Positions 48,689 through 64,000 of a stretch of 64,000 nucleotides of DNA are shown here, piece by piece. The translations under genes were made by a program, and so were the position numbers. The notes under the pieces were generated by a model. The model ran no database searches. It was not told the origin of the DNA and saw only the letters and a list, made by a program, of their open reading frames with translations. Origin of the DNA: Halomonas salinarum (GTDB taxonomy: Bacteria; Pseudomonadota; Gammaproteobacteria; Pseudomonadales; Halomonadaceae); NCBI RefSeq assembly GCF_012062845.1, contig NZ_WWNB01000013.1, positions 31,771 to 95,770 of the forward strand, read 5' to 3'. Position 1 is the first letter of the stretch; each line of letters begins with the position of its first letter.

Positions 48689-48769
48689 GGTCTGTAGCTG
48701 ACTCCAATGATTGCCTTGGCCTAACAATAGCGAGCGCGGGCGTACCCACCCCACTATTAAAGGCTGCGC

Positions 48770-48799
48770 ATTCTACTGTCTCAGAGCAATCCGCGTCAA
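48770..48799 (-). promoter_or_regulatory. str operon promoter
   Basis: On the minus strand TTGACG (48799-48794), 18-bp spacer, TAGAAT (48775-48770), about 80 bp before the rpsL ATG. It abuts the hairpin that follows rpoC. Confidence 0.7.
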
Positions 48800-48824
48800 C
48801 ACCGGCGCCATTCGGCGCCGGTGT
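48799..48824 (-). terminator. Hairpin after rpoC
   Basis: 11-bp perfect GC-rich stem ACACCGGCGCC / GGCGCCGGTGT with a 4-nt loop, 15 bp after the rpoC stop. There is no T-run, so termination may be partial or the hairpin may protect the mRNA end. Confidence 0.6.
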
Positions 48825-48838
48825 CGAGCAGGCTCCGG

Positions 48839-53056
<4,218 letters not shown>

Positions 53057-53176
53057 AGGTCGGCTCCGTTGCGGAGTTGTCATAGGCGGGGGCGGCGTGT
53101 TGCCCGCCCCCGCGGACCATCTTTCTCGAGCACTGTCGTGAGTACTGTCGCCAGTACTGACTCAAGCCCCGGGTGC

Positions 53177-57253
<4,077 letters not shown>

Positions 57254-57303
57254 CTGTATTCCCCAGCTTGTTCACCATGGGTGACCGATGCGAGTCGGCG
57301 CCA

Positions 57304-57327
57304 CCTGACGGGATGGGTCCCGTCAGG
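57304..57327 (-). promoter_or_regulatory. Leader hairpin before rpoB
   Basis: 10-bp perfect stem CCTGACGGGA / TCCCGTCAGG with a 4-nt loop, about 50 nt upstream of the rpoB ATG. Candidate RNase III site or rpoB translation-control structure; function is inferred from position. Confidence 0.45.
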
Positions 57328-57410
57328 CGCTGACGGCAAGCCCCCTCATGGAAGCTCGCCGTCGGAATTCGGCTAGCGGCGTCGCCTAAAGGCGGGCAGC
57401 TAGTAACAAC

Positions 57411-57446
57411 AGAAAAAGGCCGGTAGCGGGAAGCCCGCCACCAGCC
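57411..57446 (-). terminator. rplL-rpoB attenuator
   Basis: In minus-strand RNA, GGCUGGUGGCGGG pairs with CCCGCUACCGGCC around a CUU loop: 13 pairs including two G-U. It is followed by UUUUU. It lies 40 bp after the rplL stop and 158 bp before rpoB. A weak terminator here would lower rpoBC relative to rplJL, as known in E. coli. Confidence 0.8.
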
Positions 57447-57486
57447 GTGGAAGCTTACGCAGCGCGTGAAGCCGTGGGCACAAGAA

Positions 57487-57858
57487 TTACTTGAGCTCCA
57501 CGCTCGCGCCGGCTTCTTCCAGCTTCTTCTTCGCTTCTTCAGCGTCGTCCTTGGACATCGCTTCCTTGAGGGTCGCCGGCGCGCCGTCGACGGCACCCTT
57601 GGCTTCCTTCAGGCCGAGACCAGTGATCTCGCGGACGGCCTTGATGACGTTGACTTTCTTGTCGCCAGCGGCAGTCAGCACCAGGTCGAATTCAGTCTGC
57701 TCTTCTTCAGCTTCGGCTTCACCGCCACCCGGGCCGGCAACAACAGCGGCAGCTGCGGTCACGCCGAATTTCTCTTCCATCGCTTCAATCAGACCAGCCA
57801 CTTCCATGACGGTCATGTCGGCGACAGCGTTGATGATGTCTTCTTGGGTAAGTGCCAT
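57487..57858 (-). CDS. rplL: Ribosomal protein bL12
   Basis: 123 aa from [20 protein letters not shown]; earlier in-frame starts are not conserved. N-terminal dimerisation helix, Ala/Gly-rich hinge ([19 protein letters not shown]), and C-terminal factor-binding domain [20 protein letters not shown] with [12 protein letters not shown]. Acidic stalk protein that recruits EF-Tu and EF-G. Confidence 0.98.
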   Translation of the reverse strand: MALTQEDIINAVADMTVMEVAGLIEAMEEKFGVTAAAAVVAGPGGGEAEAEEEQTEFDLVLTAAGDKKVNVIKAVREITGLGLKEAKGAVDGAPATLKEAMSKDDAEEAKKKLEEAGASVELK

Positions 57859-57950
57859 GTTCAATTTCCTAGACTTTGCGGAGCCTCGGCCAGGTGACCA
57901 AGTGCTCATGATTCAATGATCGGTTCAGGCTACTCAGAGAAGCGCGCCAA

Positions 57951-58457
57951 TCAGGCAGCGGCCGCTTCTTCCTTCTGGTCGCGCAATGCCGCGAGAGTAC
58001 GAACCAGCTTGCCGGCAGAAGCTTCCTTCATGACGGACATCAGCTTGGCGATCGCCTCATCGTGTGTCGGCAGCGTGGCCAGACGGTCAAGGTCGGAAGC
58101 CGGGATGAGCTCACCGTCATATGCCAGCGCCTTGACTTCGAAGTCCTTCTGACCCTTGGAGAACTCCTTGAACAGACGGGCGGCAGCGCCCGGGTGCTCG
58201 TAGGAGAAGGCCAACATGGTCGGACCCGAGAAAGTCTCGTCCAGGATCTCCCAGGGAGTTCCGGACAGGGCGCGACGTGCCAGCGTGTTGCGAACAACAC
58301 GAATTTGCACGCCATTCTCGCGCGCCTGCTTACGCAGGTCGGTCATGGCTCTAACGTCCACACCGCGAGAATCGGCAACTACGACGGAAAGAGCGTCCTT
58401 AGCGGCCTCACTGACCTCGGCAACAATTGCTTTCTTGCCTTCGAGAGCTAGTGGCAC
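57951..58457 (-). CDS. rplJ: Ribosomal protein uL10
   Basis: 168 aa from a GTG at 58457 ([20 protein letters not shown]): AGGAG lies 8 nt upstream, whereas the alternative GTG at 58466 overlaps the Shine-Dalgarno itself. [20 protein letters not shown] and [10 protein letters not shown] are typical. Stalk base that holds bL12 dimers; with bL12 it represses this operon in E. coli. Confidence 0.95.
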   Translation of the reverse strand: MPLALEGKKAIVAEVSEAAKDALSVVVADSRGVDVRAMTDLRKQARENGVQIRVVRNTLARRALSGTPWEILDETFSGPTMLAFSYEHPGAAARLFKEFSKGQKDFEVKALAYDGELIPASDLDRLATLPTHDEAIAKLMSVMKEASAGKLVRTLAALRDQKEEAAAA

Positions 58458-58469
58458 AGTGATCACTCC

Positions 58470-58715
58470 TTCGTGCCGGGACCAAGAGGCTCATGCCTCC
58501 GAGTTCCGGGGGTTACCATCTCCCCTTACCTATGGGTAAGAGGGCTTGGGTGATGGTGCACACCAGTAGCTGGCGGCCACACCATCTGCGCAGGCATCCC
58601 TTCCGGGAAGATTAAGCCAAGCCTTGCAGGCAAGGCTTGGCGCCTACGGTCTTTGACGGCGCCCCGAACTCCACGAAGAAGAGCGGGGACCGCAAAGTAT
58701 CTTTGGCTACGCCGA
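58470..58715 (-). promoter_or_regulatory. rplJ leader (candidate L10-L12 autoregulatory region)
   Basis: The 258-bp gap between rplA and rplJ has no gene. It contains a perfect 12-bp hairpin (58616-58641; GCCAAGCCTTGC, 2-nt loop) and several smaller pairings. Its size and location match the L10 leader of E. coli. I did not verify the conserved L10-binding kink-turn, so the call is positional. Confidence 0.6.
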
Positions 58716-59408
58716 TCACACGTAAGAGGAGTGATCGACGGTCAGACCCGGGCCCATGGTGGTGGACAGGGTCAGCTTCTTGAAATACACACCCTTGGAC
58801 GTGCTGGGCTTGAGACGCTTGAGATCTGCGACCAGTGCTTCCAGGTTGCCGCGGATATCGTCAGCTGCGAAATCCACTTTGCCCAGGGTAGTGTGAATGA
58901 TGCCGTTCTTGTCGGTACGGAAACGCACCTGACCGGCCTTGGCGTTCTTGACCGCGGTGGCAACGTCCGGCGTCACGGTGCCGACCTTCGGGTTCGGCAT
59001 CAGGCCACGCGGACCGAGGATCTGGCCCAGCTGACCGACGACGCGCATGGCGTCCGGCGAGGCGATGACCACGTCAAAGTCGAGTTGACCTTTCTTGACC
59101 TGTTCGGCCAGGTCATCCATGCCCACGATGTCGGCGCCGGCTTCTTTAGCGGCATCGACGTTGGCACCCTGGGTGAACACGGCGACGCGAACGTCCTTGC
59201 CAGTGCCGTTGGGCATGACGGTAGCGCCACGCACGACCTGGTCGGATTTCCGCGGATCAACGCCCAGATTGATGGCGACGTCGAGGGATTCCTTGAAGTT
59301 GACGGTGGACAGCTCGCCGAGGAGTGCCACTGCGTCATCCAGAGAATAGACCTTGGACGTGTCGACCTGCTCTTTGATCTTCAGAGCGCGCTTGGACTGT
59401 TTAGCCAT
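58716..59408 (-). CDS. rplA: Ribosomal protein uL1
   Basis: 230 aa. [41 protein letters not shown] and [17 protein letters not shown]1 stalk protein controlling E-site tRNA release, and the E. coli repressor of rplKA. 2 bp after rplK. Confidence 0.98.
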   Translation of the reverse strand: MAKQSKRALKIKEQVDTSKVYSLDDAVALLGELSTVNFKESLDVAINLGVDPRKSDQVVRGATVMPNGTGKDVRVAVFTQGANVDAAKEAGADIVGMDDLAEQVKKGQLDFDVVIASPDAMRVVGQLGQILGPRGLMPNPKVGTVTPDVATAVKNAKAGQVRFRTDKNGIIHTTLGKVDFAADDIRGNLEALVADLKRLKPSTSKGVYFKKLTLSTTMGPGLTVDHSSYV

Positions 59409-59410
59409 GA

Positions 59411-59842
59411 TCAGAGACCCTCCACGTTGAGGCCCATGCTGCGGGCGCTACCGGCAATGGTACGCACCGCGGCGTCAAGATCAGCAGCCGTTAGATCCGG
59501 CTCCTTGGTCTTGGCGATCTCTTCGAGCTGCTCGCGGGTCACGGTACCGACCTTCTTCTTGTTCGGCTCACCAGAGCCGGACTTGATACCAGCGGCTTTC
59601 TTCAGCAGGACGGCGGCAGGCGTCGTCTTGGTAACGAAAGTAAAGCTGCGGTCGGAGTAAACAGTGATCACGACCGGCGTCGGCAGGCCGGCTTCTTTAT
59701 CCTGGGTTTCTGCGTTGAACTGCTTGCAGAATTCCATGATATTGACGCCGTGCTGACCCAGCGCGGGGCCCACGGGGGGACTCGGATTGGCTTTACCAGC
59801 TGCGACCTGCAGCTTGATGTAAGCCTGTACTTTCTTGGCCAT
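59411..59842 (-). CDS. rplK: Ribosomal protein uL11
   Basis: 143 aa. [40 protein letters not shown] and C-terminal [12 protein letters not shown]. GTPase-associated centre protein needed for RelA activation and thiostrepton binding. 111 bp after nusG. Confidence 0.98.
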   Translation of the reverse strand: MAKKVQAYIKLQVAAGKANPSPPVGPALGQHGVNIMEFCKQFNAETQDKEAGLPTPVVITVYSDRSFTFVTKTTPAAVLLKKAAGIKSGSGEPNKKKVGTVTREQLEEIAKTKEPDLTAADLDAAVRTIAGSARSMGLNVEGL

Positions 59843-59953
59843 GTTAGGACTCCAGTTGGGTGCTAGCGCCTTTCGGCTCCCCGGTTGAACAACCGCCTCG
59901 GCGGCTTGACTACAGCGCGATCACTTAACAGCAATCACGCAACCCATCGAGAA

Positions 59954-60487
59954 TCAGTCTTTCTCGACCTGGGCGAATTCGAGTTCGACAGGCGTCGCAC
60001 GCCCAAAGATCAGCACGCTGACCTGGACACGACTCTTGTCGTAATTGACCTCTTCGACCACGCCATTGAAATCGGCAAAAGGCCCATCAATGACACGAAC
60101 GGACTGACCCGGCTCGAAGACAGTCTTGGGCCGCGGCTTATCTGTGCCGTCTTGAACACGGCGCAGGATAGCGTCGGCCTCTTTCTGGCTGATCGGCGCC
60201 GGCTTTTCCTTGGTTCCACCGATGAAACCAAGAACACGCGGCGTCTCGTTAACCAGATGCCACGTCGCGTCGTCCATTTCCATTTCAACCAGCACGTAGC
60301 CGGGATAGAACTTGCGCTCACTCTTACGGCGCTTGCCGTCACGCATCTCGACAACTTCTTCGGTCGGCACCAGAATCTCGCCGAAGCGATCTTCCATGCC
60401 ATACATCTTCACGCGCTCATTGAGTGAGCGCATGACATGTTTTTCGAAGCTGGAGTAGGCATGCACGACATACCAACGCTTGGACAT
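59954..60487 (-). CDS. nusG: Transcription termination/antitermination factor NusG
   Basis: 177 aa. N-terminal NGN domain [38 protein letters not shown]-terminal KOW domain with [21 protein letters not shown]. Binds RNA polymerase beta' and couples to uS10 or Rho. 8 bp after secE. Confidence 0.98.
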   Translation of the reverse strand: MSKRWYVVHAYSSFEKHVMRSLNERVKMYGMEDRFGEILVPTEEVVEMRDGKRRKSERKFYPGYVLVEMEMDDATWHLVNETPRVLGFIGGTKEKPAPISQKEADAILRRVQDGTDKPRPKTVFEPGQSVRVIDGPFADFNGVVEEVNYDKSRVQVSVLIFGRATPVELEFAQVEKD

Positions 60488-60495
60488 GGAATCTC

Positions 60496-60864
60496 CTAAC
60501 CAATGACGCCGGACATCGCCCAGCCAAGAAGGGTATCAATTAGCCACAGCATCAGGCCTACCACCAACACTGCCACCATGACGATCGCGGTGGTCTGGAT
60601 GGTTTCTTGGCGGGTCGGCCAGACGACGCGCTGAATTTCCTTGCGCGCATTGCGGGCCAGCTCCAGGAGATTGCGCCCCTTGGTGGTGGTAATGGCCACA
60701 CCAGCAGCGGCTGCGCATACGGCAACCACACCTAACACGCGGTAGAGCAGCGCTTGATCGGCGAAATAGGAGTTACCAACTACGGCAACGACTATCAGAG
60801 AGACGACAACCGCCCACCTGAGCCCGTCGTGGCGCGACTCCTGCACCTCGGCGTTTAGTTTCAT
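60496..60864 (-). CDS. secE: Protein translocase subunit SecE
   Basis: 122 aa, three membrane helices as in E. coli ([53 protein letters not shown]) with the conserved amphipathic stretch [19 protein letters not shown]. Start [10 protein letters not shown] is chosen over longer frames. It clamps SecY. Directly downstream of tRNA-Trp in one likely transcript. Confidence 0.96.
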   Translation of the reverse strand: MKLNAEVQESRHDGLRWAVVVSLIVVAVVGNSYFADQALLYRVLGVVAVCAAAAGVAITTTKGRNLLELARNARKEIQRVVWPTRQETIQTTAIVMVAVLVVGLMLWLIDTLLGWAMSGVIG

Positions 60865-60936
60865 GCGAACGAGACTCCTCAGGGTGCAGCAATCGAAACA
60901 TGAAAGTATATGGGATATCACCAGCCTGGGGAAGAC

Positions 60937-61012
<76 letters not shown>

Positions 61013-61067
61013 GTATCTACGCTTTCACCGAAAACCCTTTGCAGGCTTCCTGTGAACAGCGGGCGCT

Positions 61068-61096
61068 ATCATAGCGAAAGCACCCCTGCCTGGCAA
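61068..61096 (-). promoter_or_regulatory. Promoter of tRNA-Trp-secE-nusG
   Basis: On the minus strand TTGCCA (61096-61091), 17-bp spacer, TATGAT (61073-61068), 56 bp before tRNA-Trp. It follows the terminator of the tRNA-Tyr-Gly-Thr unit, so tRNA-Trp and secE start a new transcript. Confidence 0.7.
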
Positions 61097-61121
61097 CCCC
61101 CAGCATAGCGCTGGGGAAAAA

Positions 61122-61150
61122 GAAAAGGCGAGCTCTTAGCTCGCCTTTTC
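61122..61150 (-). terminator. Terminator after tRNA-Thr
   Basis: 13-bp perfect stem GAAAAGGCGAGCT / AGCTCGCCTTTTC with a 3-nt loop, 4 bp after the tRNA CCA end, then CTTTTT on the minus strand. Confidence 0.9.
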
Positions 61151-61154
61151 CAAA

Positions 61155-61229
61155 TGGAGCTCGTGGGCGGATTTGAACCGCCGACCTCACCCTTACCAAG
61201 GGTGTGCTCTACCCCTGAGCTACACGAGC
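61155..61229 (-). tRNA. tRNA-Thr (GGT)
   Basis: 75 nt with encoded CCA: acceptor GCTCGTG / CACGAGC, anticodon loop TTGGTAA, T-loop GGTTCAAATCC. Last member of the Tyr-Gly-Thr unit. Confidence 0.97.
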
Positions 61230-61249
61230 AAAACATATACAGCAAAAAC

Positions 61250-61323
<74 letters not shown>

Positions 61324-61370
61324 CGACCCGCTCTCACCACCGAATCGACATCAGGCGCTTCGGCTAAATT

Positions 61371-61454
<84 letters not shown>

Positions 61455-61468
61455 GATCTTCGCGGTAA

Positions 61469-61496
61469 ATTCTACCGCTTTTCGCAGCAATGTCAA
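61469..61496 (-). promoter_or_regulatory. tRNA-Tyr-Gly-Thr promoter
   Basis: On the minus strand a perfect TTGACA (61496-61491), 16-bp spacer and TAGAAT (61474-61469), 14 bp before the mature tRNA-Tyr 5' end. The GC-rich stretch after the -10 could act as a stringent discriminator. Confidence 0.8.
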
Positions 61497-61560
61497 ACGC
61501 TTACTAATGCTTTCAAGCCGAGGCTCGAATACGCTTGCCCTGCGAACGCGATGCATTCTG

Positions 61561-62400
61561 TCAAAGGAGCATGGAGAATGCAAGGCTTGCGCGAATTTTC
61601 TCCAGCGCCACCGGTGAAGGGACCTCCGGCGAGCCCGACAGCCGCCCCGCTCTTTCAGCAGCGGTCCGCGGGAAGCAGGCCTCCAGCCCGCCATAGACCA
61701 TGTCCGGCCAAACGGCATGCGGCACGCGAACGCCCCGTGACACCACGCGGGCATCGCCACCGGTCAGCAGCATCGGTAACGCCACCCCTTCCCGATCACA
61801 AACTTCGCCGTAGATACGGTTCACGGCACTGACTGCTGCCATATAGATGCCGTGATTGACTGCCTCGACGGTATTGCGTCCCGGCGCAAGGAGCTCATCG
61901 GCCTCGCTGTCGGGATCGATCGCCACGTTGCGTGTCCCGAGCTTAAGACTCTCCTTCATCAGCCGCAAGCCAGGAAGAATATAGCCGCCGAGATGACGTC
62001 CGCCGGGGAGCACGAAATCGATGGTGATCGCACTGCCGCAATCCACCGTGCAGCAGGCGCCGGCCAGCTGGTAACTTGCCAGCGCTCCCAGCCAGCGATC
62101 CACGCCAAGCCTGCCAGGATCGTCATAGCCATTGACCACGCCAAGTGACTCGCGAACCGGCCGTGCCACGTGGACCACGCCCACCTCGTGGCGCAGGAGC
62201 TCGACAGTCTCCTTGAGTACCTTCTGGCGCGCCACACTGGAGATACGTACCGCCCGCACCACGTCCAGATCAGGAATATCCGCGCCAGGGCGCCACTCTT
62301 CACGCGTCCAGACCGCGCCGCGGGACCGGATTTCACTGCTCACACTGTCCTTGAGACGCCACTTCGACAGGGTGTTGCCGATATCCAGATCCAGAATCAT
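61561..62400 (-). CDS. coaX: Type III pantothenate kinase
   Basis: 279 aa. First enzyme of coenzyme A synthesis, of the ASKHA fold. ILDLDIGNTLSKWRL binds phosphate, GRLGVDRWLGALASYQ, then DCGSAITIDFVLPGG and LGGYILPGLRLMKESL. Needs a monovalent cation and is insensitive to CoA, from knowledge of the family. Overlaps the birA stop by 4 bp, the pair often seen in this phylum. Confidence 0.96.
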   Translation of the reverse strand: MILDLDIGNTLSKWRLKDSVSSEIRSRGAVWTREEWRPGADIPDLDVVRAVRISSVARQKVLKETVELLRHEVGVVHVARPVRESLGVVNGYDDPGRLGVDRWLGALASYQLAGACCTVDCGSAITIDFVLPGGRHLGGYILPGLRLMKESLKLGTRNVAIDPDSEADELLAPGRNTVEAVNHGIYMAAVSAVNRIYGEVCDREGVALPMLLTGGDARVVSRGVRVPHAVWPDMVYGGLEACFPRTAAERAGRLSGSPEVPSPVALEKIRASLAFSMLL

Positions 62401-63377
62401 GAACGGCCACGCACGCTGATTTCACCGCTTGCCAGAGCTCGCCTCTCACCATTCTGCCACACCAGGAGATTACCCGCGGCATCCACCCCTTCGGCCACCG
62501 CCTCTTCGCGGCGTGGCCCCTGGATGATATCGATAGTCTGGCCGGCATGAGCATGACGCGCGTTCCATGCCTCCTGCCAGGCGGAAAAACCTTCCTGTTC
62601 GAAGCGCGGCAGCAAGGTCAGCAGGGCATCGATGAAGTCCGCCGCCAGTCGGTTACGGCTGACCCCTGGCTGTTGATCATGCACCGCCGCGACAGGCTGG
62701 TCGATCTCCTGACGCACCGCGTCGGGGAGCGTGACATTGAGCCCCAGACCGATCACCACCTCACAGGGGCCCGACAGATCGCCACTGACCTCGAGCAGGA
62801 TACCGGCGAGCTTACGCGATGACCCCTGCCCAAGGACCAGGACATCATTGGGCCATTTCAAGGCCACCTCGACACCATGGCGCTCCAACACCTCGGCGAG
62901 TGCCACGCCGACCGCCAGGCTCAACCCTTCCAGTGCCGCGGCACCGGATTCGAACCGCCACCCCAGGGACATCAGCAGACCACGCCCCCAGGGGCAAGCC
63001 CAGGCGCGCCCACGCCGACCTCTACCGGCGCTTTGCGCTTCGCTCAGGCATACTTCACCATGTCCGGCACCCTGCTCGAAGCGCTCGCGCAGGTAACGGT
63101 TGGTCGAAGGGAGACTTTCCTCTATGAAAAGCCGAGCCATCTGCTGGCGGCTGTCATGAGACAGCTCCGCGATGATTGCCGGCCCTTCCAGCAGCTCAAT
63201 GGGGACGGCCAGACGGTAACCTAGCCCCTTGACCGCCTCGAGGGGGATATCCATTGCCTCGAGTTTCTTGAGCTGCTTCCAGACAGCAGTACGGGATACG
63301 CCCAGACGCTCACCCAACTGCTCGCCGGAGTGAAAATCACCGTCACTCAACAAGCGAATCAGTTCACCGATGGTCAT
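62397..63377 (-). CDS. birA: Bifunctional biotin ligase/biotin operon repressor
   Basis: 326 aa from MTIGELIRLLSDGDFHSGEQ; AAGG precedes this ATG, and a TTG six codons earlier is less likely. N-terminal winged HTH (LGERLGVSRTAVWKQLKKLE) marks the repressor form. Ligase core: STNRYLRERF, biotin loop SAGRGRRGRAWACPWGRG, LKWPNDVLV and KLAGILLEVSG; C-terminal SH3-like domain. Attaches biotin to AccB. Confidence 0.96.
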   Translation of the reverse strand: MTIGELIRLLSDGDFHSGEQLGERLGVSRTAVWKQLKKLEAMDIPLEAVKGLGYRLAVPIELLEGPAIIAELSHDSRQQMARLFIEESLPSTNRYLRERFEQGAGHGEVCLSEAQSAGRGRRGRAWACPWGRGLLMSLGWRFESGAAALEGLSLAVGVALAEVLERHGVEVALKWPNDVLVLGQGSSRKLAGILLEVSGDLSGPCEVVIGLGLNVTLPDAVRQEIDQPVAAVHDQQPGVSRNRLAADFIDALLTLLPRFEQEGFSAWQEAWNARHAHAGQTIDIIQGPRREEAVAEGVDAAGNLLVWQNGERRALASGEISVRGRS

Positions 63378-63672
63378 GCGCACCTTCCCGCCCAAAAAAC
63401 CGTCATTCTAGCGGATGGTGGCGCCCCCCGGAAATCATCGCGACCAAAGTTGCCCATCGCATGCCCTGATCTGCCCTTCTTTAATTACCCAGATCAGCAG
63501 CTCCCTGGAGCATGGCATCCAACGACCGACCGACACGTGCAAGGATAAAGCCTGTGAGAAGCGGGCTACCGACCCCGTGTCGAGACCAATAATATTACCC
63601 CCTCCCCTGATTCCTGCACCTTACAGGCGCACATGACCCACCTGTAAGGCCACGTGCACACGGAGTCGTCAT

Positions 63673-63711
63673 ATAAGAGCGCTGTATAAGTGCCCTGCAT
63701 AAGAGCCCTGA
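63673..63711. repeat. 13-bp tandem triplication
   Basis: Three adjacent 13-bp units at 63673, 63686 and 63699 with consensus ATAAGWGCSCTGN. They lie in the 483-bp gap (63378-63860) between birA and the rRNA terminator, in which no gene or tRNA was seen. Confidence 0.7.
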
Positions 63712-63860
63712 TCCAGCGACCGGGGGTAGGCAGGAAAGGAGCAGAGAAGCGCCCGGGATGAGCACCGTCGCTTCTCGCTTCGGCTTCTGGGGAGAAGTCG
63801 CTGGTGGCCGTCGTTGCAGGCGCCATTAGCGGGGCTGTGGCCGGTCTTTCGTCCAGCCAT

Positions 63861-63892
63861 AAAAAAACCCCGGCCTGTAAGGGCCGGGGTTT
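63861..63892 (-). terminator. rRNA operon terminator
   Basis: 8-bp core stem CCCCGGCC / GGCCGGGG extended by A-T pairs, 6-nt loop, followed on the minus strand by seven T residues. It lies just downstream of the 5S rRNA. Confidence 0.92.
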
Positions 63893-63903
63893 CTTCAGTG
63901 TAA

Positions 63904-64000
63904 GTGCCTGACGATGACCTACTCTCGCATGGAGAGACTCCACACTACCATCGGCGCTAAGCGGTTTCACTTCCGAGTTCGGCATGGGATCGGGTGGTTC
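63904..64000 (-). rRNA. rrf: 5S ribosomal RNA, 3' part
   Basis: The minus strand reads GAACCACCCGATCCCATGCC, GAACTCGGAAGTGAAACC, then GCGAGAGTAGG and ends CGTCAGGCAC, matching 5S rRNA. About the first 20 nt and the rest of the rRNA operon lie beyond the right edge. The exact 3' end is estimated from the acceptor-like terminal helix. Confidence 0.93.

Noticed and set aside
63566..63985. 139-codon minus-strand ORF near the right edge
   Set aside because: It runs through the 5S rRNA, the rRNA terminator and the 13-bp repeats, so it cannot be a real gene.

Overview
The window is about 64 kb of GC-rich, densely coding chromosome. It reads like a gammaproteobacterium, most likely Halomonadaceae (Halomonas or a relative). 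That placement is an inference by eye from protein similarity, the uvrA / MFS / ssb arrangement, FabA next to FabB, and the full str-S10-spc-alpha ribosomal block. No phage, insertion sequence, plasmid or CRISPR signature was seen.

Layout, left half. 1-9.8 kb holds housekeeping and small unknown genes: an aldehyde dehydrogenase tail, a DJ-1/PfpI protein, an aldo/keto reductase, a YceB-like lipoprotein, a membrane-anchored TlpA-type thioredoxin with a partial Lgt-like N-terminus, the RNA polymerase recycling ATPase RapA, and a YfcH-type epimerase. 9.8-19.5 kb is the most interesting accessory block. It has a renalase-like flavoprotein, a small CbiX-type chelatase, a MerR/LitR-type regulator, a DNA photolyase, an NTF2-like protein, and then five genes whose starts and stops overlap by 4 bp: SDR, flavin oxidoreductase, DUF1365, CFA-type methyltransferase and a DUF2878-like membrane protein. 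This looks like a light or photo-oxidative stress regulon that combines DNA repair with membrane-lipid modification. 19.5-30.3 kb carries a PAS-GGDEF-EAL protein, fabA-fabB, plsC, an RmlD-like protein, ssb, a YajR-type transporter and uvrA.

Layout, right half. From 30.4 kb to the end nearly everything is on the minus strand. In transcription order it begins with the 3' part of a 5S rRNA and its terminator, then birA-coaX, tRNA-Tyr-Gly-Thr, tRNA-Trp-secE-nusG, rplKA, rplJL-rpoBC, rpsLG-fusA-tuf, and the S10, spc and alpha operons ending at rplQ. Good sigma70 promoters are visible before tRNA-Tyr, tRNA-Trp, rpsL and rpsJ. An attenuator-like hairpin lies between rplL and rpoB, and strong terminators follow tRNA-Thr, tuf, rplQ, uvrA and the rRNA operon.

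Points that stand out: a regulator that seems to lack cobalamin ligands beside light-type genes, with TTGTAYAA-like candidate operators; a gene set resembling bacterial furan/branched fatty acid genes; no tuf copy between tRNA-Thr and tRNA-Trp; a very short rpsJ leader; an Lgt-like/thioredoxin fusion; and several degenerate short tandem repeats in spacers. All functional calls rest on reading the sequence and remembered family features; no database search was run.
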